From Phymatolithon calcareum (taxonomy: Eukaryota > Rhodophyta > Florideophyceae > Hapalidiales): DNA of 64,000 nt. The stretch lies in the NCBI GenBank assembly GCA_977006965.1, contig OZ345376.1, forward strand, positions 2,170,001-2,234,000, read 5' to 3'. The position numbers and the translations under genes were made by a program. Below are positions 53,060 to 61,888 of this stretch, piece by piece; within the stretch, counting starts at the first letter, position 1, and each line of letters opens with the position of its first letter. The notes beneath the pieces are model-generated. The model was not told where the DNA came from. It worked only from the letters and a program-made list of their open reading frames with translations, and did no database searches.

Positions 53060-53830
53060 TTCTCTAAGCTAAAGTCCTCTGGATACTCAAAACGTTCTTG
53101 ATTCGTAGTTCTCTCCCAACAAGAGCTCCTGTGAGTCTCTTGCACTCAAACTCAATTTCTGTACTCATCTTCGACGACGCTAGACTACGTTGTAAGGCGA
53201 TTAGTTCGATCACCGCGGTAATCCCAAAGTAGGCACCCAATACTGATTTTCTCCGAAGGGGTGCTCGGTTGAATGTCAAGCTTAGGCACCTAAAACGTGT
53301 CGTTATTTCCCTCATGTAAAGGATCCCTGGTAGCTTGCCTTCAAAAAGAGTCTTCATTGGTCAGCCTTTTTCTTCCTTTTCCCATAACTTAATTATTTCT
53401 TCCCTACTCCTCTTCTTCATGACACATCCCTCCTGGGCTTTCTGAAGGGTTTGTCGCAAGTCTTCATAAATCCTGAGATAATCAATATCCTTCGTTGCTT
53501 CCCTTATGTCCTCATGTCTTCCAAAGTACTCTGGTTAACCTGTTTTGGTCCTCTCGTACTAAAAACAGTTTCTCTTCTTTTCTTTACCTGCAGCTCAGTT
53601 TCTTCAAGGCACGTTTTGTGTCTTACCAGGCTTATTGCAAACATTTCTGCTTGATGACGTCTCCTCATCTTTGGCGGTCCCAGTCGGCACAGAACTCGCA
53701 TTCGGTCCCTGCGGTGTTCGGCATATTTTTCGAAACATTCTTGTAGAACAAGCCCTCTGCCGACTCGATTGCCGAGACCAATCGATTTGTCATTGGCGTC
53801 ATGTGTAGCGCATACTCCCATTTCGGGATA
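53060..53830 (-). pseudogene. Coiled-coil family M, copy 4, with rRNA filler
   Basis: Minus-strand pieces match copy 1: AEHRRDRMRVLCRLGPPKMR and RRRHQAEMFAISLVRHKTCLEE, then after the filler insert a shifted frame and LPGILYMREITTRFRCLSL.FNRAP (53357-53064). The insert at about 53532-53594 replaces two bases of copy 1 and breaks the frame. It was therefore dead, or was killed, by this event. Confidence 0.6.
53532..53594 (-). ncRNA. Organellar 23S-type rRNA fragment (sarcin-ricin loop) as filler DNA
   Basis: Reverse complement contains AGTACGAGAGGACC (53547-53560), the sarcin-ricin loop of large-subunit rRNA in its bacterial/organellar form (GGACC rather than eukaryotic GGAACC). Flanking CTGTTTT and AAAACAG pair perfectly as the helix-95 stem. 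The AT-rich stem suggests mitochondrial origin. Absent from the paralogous site at 15550, where TACTCTTCAGTTTC is continuous. A ~62-nt fragment, not a functional rRNA. Confidence 0.75.
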
Positions 53831-54020
53831 ATTAGCGACTTAAAGATCCTGATTCATGTCTCCGGTTTGAATCCTCGAACATTCAAATCAAGCTCCCGAA
53901 GCTTATGTATGCATCTTGCAGCATTTCGAACTCTTGCGATGTTCGTAGGTGATGGGCTCGAATTCCCCTTGATGGGTATGTTACAAATTCATAGACCTAA
54001 TTTTGAAATTAGATCTACAA

Positions 54021-56422
54021 GCACGCTTGGTACCAATATTATTTTTATTATTTTTATTGCAATATATTGCAATAAAGTCTTACTTGCCCTGAGAGGTGCT
54101 TATTGCAATAGTTATTGCAAAAAGTAATGGCATATGATCGAAAATCAAGGTACACCCTTGCCCTCCTCGGCGCTGGCAAGATCGTCGTACAGCGCTGCGG
54201 TACAGGATCTGTAAGGGAAATTTACGGAAAAGGGTGACAGAAGCTCCCCACACAGTTTACGTATTGCCACCCGAATCTGCGGCATCCGATTACTGTCAGG
54301 AATTCTGCTCTGATAATTACAGACACGTCGACCGGCATTGACTCGGAAATTGCTCTTGAATGCTGTCTTGCTCACGCGATCTCTTGGATTTCACACTCCT
54401 GCAAATTGCTCTTCCGAAACACTACGTCCAGAATGTCAAGCAACGGACGCAAACCAGGCCCAAAAGAAGTTGTTGAGGTGCTAACGCAGAAGCTACGTGA
54501 AGAAGAACGCGATGTGCAGTCTCGTATAACTGGAATAACACGCTATAAAGTGCCTTTTAACATCCTTCTCTGCCCGAAAGGTGCTGACTGCCGAGATAAT
54601 GGTGAATCGCTTTTGAAAAAGGAAGGGGGTATACTAACCCATACAGCCACCTGAAGAGTTGCATATCTGGAGGAAGCGAAGATCACCTTTTTCAGGTCTA
54701 CAGAGATGCGCTGGCCAGTCTACGCCGCCGCAAAGCAAGCTCGTTTATCGCCACTCATTCAGCAATGACATTTCTCGCAACTGACAAGGAGAAGGCCATG
54801 TACGGGTACATTAGACTTGTGGTCTACATGTCATTGCCGGTTTCACATGTTCAAAGCGAGGAATATCGCAAGTTTTCGTGCTTCCGTGAGAAGTTCTCAA
54901 CTCGGATATTCAAAGAGACACTATTCAAGCTCGTTGAGCTCGTCGAACTGCGAATCAGAGACGATATTGCTGGTACCAAAGGAGCCATTATGCACGATGG
55001 CTGGACCGCCAATGGGACACATTACTTGGGTGTTACGGCTTGTTCATGAGACGTGTGAAGATTCTGGAAAGAGGCACCGCGCGCGAGAATGAAGAGCTCG
55101 CTATTGTGCTTCTGTCTGTGAGTCCTAGTGCGAACGTAGAAGAAGAAGATGTTCAAAGAGGCATGTCGCATTTTGAAACCACTACATTCAACGCGCACGC
55201 TCATGTGCGTCAACTAGAAGACGTGTTCGACTTCTTCGGGGTCAACGTGCATACGTGGGCAGTTTGTCAGGTTGCCGACAACTGCAATGTCAACAAGTCA
55301 ATCACCAGGCTTATGGAAATCGCTTATGTTAGCTGTGCTAGTCATAAGCTCAACCTAGAGGTAAACAAGATGGTTGTCAGTGATGATAGACTCCAAGCAG
55401 CGATAGACTCAGTGCATGCAACGATGAAGGACTGCAAAAAACTGAAGAACCGAGCAATATTACGCAACCTTACTGAATTGGCTCCAGTTATGCATCATGA
55501 GTCGCGTTGGTCCGGAAAGTATCATATGCTCAAGTGATTCAACCGCATACGCGAGAAGTTAATCGACGCGGCAAAGGCGGAAGGAGCAACGATAACTATG
55601 AACGAGAGCGAGCAGTTCCGCAACAGATCTATGCTGTACGCAAGTCAGTTTAAGCAAATCAACCAGGTAACTCTGGAACTACAGAAGCGCGGTGCTTCGT
55701 TGTCGGACTGTCGCTTAGCTCTTGATGAGTTAATTTCAGCAGTGGAGCAGTGCAAGTACGATGTCAACTCACCATTATACCGATGTCAGCTTGGAAAACA
55801 CTACATTGCATCACGTGCATCAATTGTGTGTGACCCAGCATTCGAGTCGGGAGTTGTTAAGATACAGCGGGGTGAGTCCGATACTATGACAAATGAAGAG
55901 AAGGATGCATGCAAGAAGCTCAAACTGGAACACGATGACGGTATAACAAGCTCCATCGGCGGATCGGCTGGAGGCCAGCTGTCGATGGCGGAAAGAATTG
56001 CCGTAAAAAAGCGCAAGCGTGCCGAAGTCCATCAGACTTATATAAATTGCGACTTTATTCTTGGATTAACTGTCGAGGTGGAGAGGCTTTGGTCGGTGGC
56101 CAAGAATGTTTTGACAGACAATCGCAAGAGGATGACACCGTTATTACTAGAAGCCCTGCTGTTTCTTAAAGAGAACAAAGGTTACTGGGACGAGCAGTCG
56201 GTCTCCGTGGCGATGAACACTGCCCGGAGCGCAAGAGTGATCCAACGCGTGAGTGAAGACATGGCGCAGGAGGACTTGAATTAGATTCCGTTATTGCAAT
56301 TGATATTGGAAGAATGGTCAGATATTGCAATTCCTATTGACTTCAAACTTGCATTATTGGTATTGCAATTGCTATTGCATCATGTGCCGGAATAAATAAC
56401 AATAATATTGGTACTATCCCTG
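54021..56422 (+). mobile_element. hAT DNA transposon
   Basis: 2402 bp flanked by the 8-bp duplication TCTACAAG (54013-54020 and 56423-56430). The paralogous site at about 15973-15980 has one copy (TATACAAG). The ends are imperfect inverted repeats sharing GTACCAATATTATT. Subterminal regions are dense in TTGCAATA. It carries a decayed hAT transposase. Confidence 0.92.
54433..56284 (+). pseudogene. hAT transposase, disabled
   Basis: Order of remnants: ATG 54433 (MSSNGRKPGPKEVVEVL), a BED-like zinc-finger region (CRDNG..., then in a shifted frame YSHLKSC), IMHDGWTANGTHYLGVT (typical hAT core, near 54990-55035), a frameshift near 55040, and QVADNCNVNKSITRL with ASHKLNLEVNK. There is then a TGA at 55535-55537, and the C-terminal hAT dimerisation region VEVERLWSVAKNVLTDNR.RMTPLLLEALLFLKEN near 56075-56180, ending at 56284. 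At least two frameshifts and one stop inactivate it. Confidence 0.85.
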
Positions 56423-56430
56423 TCTACAAG

Positions 56431-56696
56431 GTGAAGCGTCGTAAATGAATCTCGGCTAAATATGCGAGAGATCCAACCCGACTTTATTGAAGAAATATGG
56501 GGTGGACCTATCGCCCAATGCATGCAGATGTAGAATTACCGAGAGCGTGCATGTGCACAACGTTGCAGTCATGGACATTTTTCTTTCTAGTCTAGACAGT
56601 GATAATGCTTGGGTAACGCTCAGAGGTTGCAGAATGAAACTTTTTCACGTCGCAAGCAGAAGATAAAATTTCTGGTGGCTATACATCGTCTCATGG
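56431..56696. repeat. Segmental duplication spacer between hAT and nested block
   Basis: Matches 15981-16248 of copy 1. No gene. Confidence 0.7.
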
Positions 56697-56784
56697 AAAC
56701 TTGTTTTTGTAGACGCGAGAAAACACGAGCTGCTTTCACGTAACTAACGAAAGTAAATGTGAGCTTGGACCGATAAATATTTAA

Positions 56785-58129
56785 TGAGGAAATTCGCTGC
56801 ATGGACCGAAAAAGGTGGCAAAATTCGCTAAATCGGCACCCTTGCAAAAACTACTACTCGTTATGATTTCAACTAGACAGCCGCTTATCATTACACGTAA
56901 TGAAGAAGATTTATTGAGAAAGTACCATGTGTCCCAACTTGAGGAAAGTCGGCACGTTTCTAATCGCGTTATACTAGCATCGCGAGTTGTCAGTTATCTT
57001 ATTCAGAATTGCGTAATATCACGTCAATGGCTCGCGCCACTTCATTCTCTTCCGTAGGGGTCCATGTGGGCTCCTTCAGGGTTCTGCTGAGTGTACCAAT
57101 TGCCCGTGCTCCTTGACTACCCATATCTTCAATCAGCTTCCTTATTATTACACTACTAATCCGCTACGCAAAGTACTCTGCACCTCGTTGCATTCGACTG
57201 CTAAGTTAACCTCACAACGCTCTCGTCCGAACCGTCTGAACTCATGGAGAAGCTGGAGCTCGTGCTAAGTGTGGGTGGCTGCCCTGGAGCAAACTTTGAC
57301 GACGTTGTCAACCTCGTAATCGCCCACAAAACGTCTATTGGCAAGGGAAGTTCCTCACGCCTTGCTGCTACAAGAAGCACCACGAAAAATCCTCTGAGCG
57401 GAGAAGCCGCTTGTGGAGCCGGAGGTCATCGAAAGTGACATGCTGAGGTTTCCTGTTAGCAGCCGAGTGACAACATTCCCTGTGGTAGTTAACAGCGACT
57501 ATCGCGCTACATGCTCTTGCCGCCACTTTGAAGAGCACCAGCGGCCATGTATCCACGTCGTCGCTGCACTTTTGTACTGCTCTAGACGCTTGACGCAGCA
57601 TCGAGTCGCGTTCGACCCGTGAAACAAGATCTGGTGTGGGACCCATGGCTATTGATAACGTGGGCCAAGCAACACGAGGGCATCATCATTCGTGTTGCAG
57701 TCACTGGTTACCAGTTAGTACAGGACGATTTGGTTCCGTTTGACCTTGTCCCTAAGCTGGGTCGCAAGCGCAAGAGGCCCTACTTCCCGTTCGAAATGAG
57801 GTCCCGTCACGGCTCCTCGTGCGGAAACAACGGTCACTTCTCGCAGACATGCGCCAAGCCGAACATCCGCAATATTGTTGAGGCGAAGCGAAAACACATC
57901 AACAAAGCGGCTCAGTCCATGATAATTGACCTCACCGCCTGCGATGACGGAGATGCTACTTGCGACGAGGAGCTGAAGCATAGAGAGTTGCGCATGAAAG
58001 AAATATTATTTTTTGATAAGTTTATTTCTATGGAGTGCTCTGTGTATCATAACGAGTAGTAGTTTTTGCAAGGGGTGCCGATTTAGCGAATTTTGCCACC
58101 TTTTTCGGTCCATGCAGCGAATTTCCTCA
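56785..58129 (+). mobile_element. MULE-like element with ~85-bp terminal inverted repeats
   Basis: Terminal inverted repeats start TGAGGAAATTCGCTGCATGG and run about 85 bp inward at both ends (58129 inward on the minus strand). The 8-9-bp AT-rich duplication ATATTTAA flanks it (56777-56784 and 58130-58137). Long inverted repeats, the duplication size and a SWIM-containing protein place it in the Mutator superfamily. Confidence 0.8.
57244..58059 (+). pseudogene. MULE protein remnant: SWIM and zinc knuckle, no catalytic core
   Basis: The frame 57413-57622 contains a SWIM finger, CSCRHFEEHQRPCIH (C-x-C-x9-C-x-H), as found C-terminal to MULE transposase cores. 57619-58059 continues in another frame with a knuckle-like CGNNGHFSQTC, whose first Cys appears lost, and a helical C-terminus. 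57244-57438 is a short upstream frame. There is no room for the MULE DDE core, so the element is internally deleted. Splicing could join the frames, but none is clearly indicated. Confidence 0.65.
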
Positions 58130-58688
58130 ATATTTAATAGTTCATCTCAAATTGAGCATTTTCAGCGCTCATATCACTTTCATTAAAACTCAGTTCTATT
58201 GGCCAGATGATCTTCCAAACCCGGTCAACCTTCAACTTATAAAACCTGATGCAGGAAAAATAAGTTGGAAGCTTAAATTCGATTGTTTATTTTGATGTGA
58301 TGAGGATTTTACAAGTTGTAAATCACTACATTATTCCTCGGAGAGGAGAGAAATATAAGATAAATTTTCTCAAGAATTTGAGAAGGGGAAGAGGAAAAAA
58401 TAAGTTTTTTCTCACTTAATTTTTGTGCAGAGGTAAGAACTAAATAAGTTAGTTTTTTCTAATATTTTGAAAACGTGAACAGAAAAAGACAACAGGCTGG
58501 GCATGGACCGCTTTACCATCGTTTCGGTTCGTAGTGGTCCAGTGAAAGAGTCATTTTTGTACTTTATGTGGGAGCTTCCATTGGCAACAAACTTGTACTT
58601 TTCAAAACGGCGTGTTTTCTCGCGTCTACAAAAACAAGTCGTATGTGTACCGTAAGCCGGGATAACAAATGTGTAAAACGTGCTCGTA

Positions 58689-60783
58689 CAGTACTCCCTT
58701 ACCAACTGGATATTCACTAACTGGATATCCGCTCCAACTGGATACGACACGGCTCCACCAAGTTGGGACCCAATAAAATTTAATCAAATTTTAGGTTGAG
58801 GTGAATATTCTCCAAGTGGATATTGAAAACGGTCAGTCACGGCGCAGAAACCTATTTAACAATTAAATTTTTGATTGTACAAAGCTAATCACTGATGACG
58901 GCATGTAAATCATCTGGAATGCACCATCTCAAATCCTTGATGCAAATCAGCGTCATCAAAATACTGTAGTAGAAAAGTGGTGGTCAGTCGCCCTGGACAG
59001 GCAATCCGTACCCCAGCCTTCCTTTGATCCTACATTCCTATCTGCCGTATCACCGAATCATGGGTTTGCTGACCCTCTCCATCGATCAGAAGCGTCAAAT
59101 TCTAGCCGAGCGCGCTCGTAGAATTGAGAATTCCCTACCTTCCACCCAAAGCGATCTTGCCCAATGGGCAGCGACTGAGTTTAATCTCTGTAAGCTACCA
59201 AGTCAGCCTGTGCTGTCACGAATTATGAAAAACAAAGACCTCATTTTGAGGCCAAGTTCCCTTCCGGCGCGGCTCCACGAGCCGAACCGAAAGAGAGTGC
59301 TGCAGTGTCAACATCCACAGCTAGAATCCGCGTTGGCGACGTGGGTCTTTGATCAGCACGCCCTCAAGAGATATGTCAATGGAGACATGATTAAGGAGAA
59401 GGGAGCTAGATTAGCGTCCTTAATGACCCAGAGGCTTCCAGAAGATAAAAAAATCGACTTAAAATTCTCTAATGGGTGGCTTCAAAATTTTCAGGCAAGG
59501 CATGGCTTCAAGTCGTACAAGTCTCATGGGGATCCAGCGATGCCGATGATGGTGCCATAGCTGCATTGCTCCCTCACCTTCAATCGGAGCTTAAAAATTA
59601 TGATCTTAAGGACATTTGGAATTGCGATGAGACCGGCCTTTATTATCGTATGGCTCCCGACCGAACCATTGCCCGTGAGCAGCTCAAGGGTCGTAAAAAA
59701 GATAAGACTCGGCTGACGTATCTTCTGTGCTGTAATGCAGATGGTACTGAGACGTTTCCATTAACAATTGTTGGATACGCCAGGAGGCCAAGGCCCTTTA
59801 ACAAGAAGACAGGTCACGAGCTAGGATTCGATTACTATAACAATAAGAAGGCGTGGATGAGGAGAGAGATCTTCTTTCCATGGCTCCAACGGCTTGACGA
59901 CTATATTGCACAGAATCCAGGAAGAAAGATCATCTTGCTGTCCGACAATTGCAGTGCTCATGGAACAGTCGACAATCTTCCTGCCCTCAACAACGTCACT
60001 GTTAGATTTCTTCCTCCAAATACCACGTCTAAAATCCAGCCCATGGATGCCGGAATAATTGCATCGTTCAAGATCAGATATCGCAAGATTCAATACAATT
60101 GGGCTATTGACTTTACAGATTTGAATGTTCAGAATATCTACAACATTGATCAGCTCACGTCAATGAGATTGGCGACAAGTGTTTGGGAATCGATGCCGTC
60201 CCATGTAATCTTTAATTGTTGGAAGGCGACAGGTCTGCTCAAGGAGAACCTTTCTCCAGACGATCAGTCCCCTCCAGACAACTGGGATAACTTAGCAACC
60301 CAAGATCTTCAATCAGTAATTGATAATCTCGCGCCCGTGCGTACACGAATCGCCATCTCAGATTTGTTGAACATGGACGATGATGGGGAAAGCACGGAAT
60401 ATTCTACCGATGATGCTCTTGCGGATTATGCTATTAGTATGTTAAATGACGAAAATGGTCATGAAAACGATGATGAAGATGAGCTGGAAGTTACCCTGCC
60501 TCCTCTGAAGGAGCAGCTAAAGGCTGTTGCGCTTGCCAAGGCTCTTCTGGAGGACAAATTTGAGGTTGATTCTTCTGTAACTCGGGCGCTTGCGAACGCG
60601 CAAAGGCACCTACGTGTGGAGATAACTCAAGCACAGAGGCAGACCAAAATTTCCAGTTTTTTTAATAAACTTTAAGGTTTCCGATATGATATCAACTTAT
60701 GATTCATCTCGGTAACTGAATAACCTCCACAACTGGATATGGACCCTGTCTCCCGACAGTATCCACTTAGCGAGGGCTGACTG
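58689..60783 (+). mobile_element. Tigger/pogo DNA transposon 2
   Basis: 2095 bp with ends CAGTACTCCCTTACCAACTG and the reverse complement of CAGTCAGCCCTCGCTAAGTG, flanked by TA (58687-58688, 60784-60785). It inserted into one arm of the foldback MITE, whose other arm shows the original GTAC. Subterminal copies of AACTGGATAT occur at both ends. Confidence 0.9.
59060..60675 (+). pseudogene. Tigger/pogo transposase (DDE_1), single frameshift
   Basis: From ATG 59060 (MGLLTLSIDQKRQILAERAR), the N-terminal helix-turn-helix and CENP-B-type domain run to about 59540. A one-base shift then passes the reading to the frame that runs to 60675. The catalytic part has all three DDE_1 acidic residues: IWNCDETGLYY, ILLSDNCSAH and IQPMDAGIIASFK. 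The C-terminus is acidic and ends KISSFFNKL. The rest is open, so this element was active recently, or the shift is a sequence error. About 538 residues if continuous. It differs clearly from the Tigger at 49175. Confidence 0.88.
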
Positions 60784-61017
60784 TACCTGGTCCTCGTGGG
60801 TACAATAGTCCCTCGGGCTCCGCCCTCGGGTCCTATTGTACCCACTCGGGCCTGGTACTCTTACGTTTTACTTTCATTTGTTATCCCGGCTTACGGTACA
60901 CATCTCCTTATAGTATGGCAGTACCAAAAAAATTAGACTCATTTTCGCTCTGTAGCTGGAAGATTCGCGGCGACATTGACGGGAAGCGTGCGTTTTTCAT
61001 TCTCAAAGGCAAGGGTC

Positions 61018-61690
61018 GTGGCAGATTTTAAGCAGGGAAATTTGTATTTTCGGTTCTTTAGAGCACCTCACAGGAAAACAAAACACTCTTCCGCAAACAT
61101 CCAATGAGAACCTTTGCTACCATTCTGTGACGTGCTCATTGCGGAAAAACTGTTTTATTCAGCCCTCTCTGGTGCTGTGTAGGACAGAGGGTCTCTGTGT
61201 TTCTGTGAAATTTGTCGCGGGGCGCTTCTTGGTGTCTCTCAAGAGAGCGAGGAAAGGTCACTGAGCCGCGACTATGCGATGGAACGTGCTTGACGAACAT
61301 CTTGGACGGGAAACTGACATCCTGTTCAGTTAGACCTTTCCAAGTATCTCCACTCTTGGGAGCCAGCTGTAAGTAGAGAAGTACTTGAATTCGCTTGAAA
61401 ACCTGAGATTAGATTTCGAAGCGGACTTTGAAAATATTTAACGAACCGGTGCGCTGCCCAGTGCTGGCATACGTGTACAATATGAGCAGAAATGAAGTTT
61501 CTGTGGTGGCGTTGGCCACGTAGGAGGTGGAATTTGCTGATAATACAAATGCACTCAAGTCTAGTTGAACCAGCACAATCGGGCTTCCAATGCGACTTCA
61601 GCTTATTAGCGAAGGCTAAAAACAATTATCGAGAGGTGCCATCTAGCTGTACAGGTAGGTAGCATCTGAAGAGGCTTTGCCTATGTCTTC
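61018..61690. mobile_element. Unexplained ~670-bp insertion relative to copy 1
   Basis: Copy 1 reads straight through this point (16366-16385). The insert has short inverted ends (AGGCAAGG... / ...CTTTGCCT) but no target duplication I can define and no recognisable coding. A non-autonomous element is likely. Confidence 0.4.
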
Positions 61691-61888
61691 GGAAGTTTGT
61701 GGGGCTTGGATTATAAAAAATTATAGCTTTCAAAACTTCGTCACAGAAATGACTTTTTTCCGCTCCTCCTGGACAGGTGAACCAGCACAGCATATTATGA
61801 TGTGAAACACGCTCTAACTACGGGGACTCTTCGCCCTCGCAAGTTATAAGGTCCTTTTCATGTGAGGTTATACAATCATTTGAGAACG

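Larger units (their letters stand above)
56697..58642. mobile_element. Element bounded by ~32-bp inverted repeats, host of a MULE
   Basis: Ends CTTGTTTTTGTAGACGCGAG at 56701 and its reverse complement ending near 58639, with AAAACACG continuing inward on both sides. Copy 1 lacks all of it between 16248 and 16274. The interior outside the MULE has no recognisable coding. The family is unknown. Confidence 0.6.
58643..60903. mobile_element. ~164-bp foldback MITE split by a Tigger
   Basis: With the Tigger removed, 58643-58688 joins 60786-60903. The result is one near-continuous hairpin: ATGTGTACCGTAAGCCGGGA...ACAAATG pairs with its complement ending at 60903, and inward GTGGGTACAATAG pairs with CTATTGTACCCAC around a CCCTCGGGC loop. 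Both arms match along almost their entire length. Confidence 0.8.

Noticed and set aside
54145-54375. 76-codon minus-strand frame near the hAT 5' end
   Set aside because: Lies in the element's subterminal region with no motif and opposite to the transposase.
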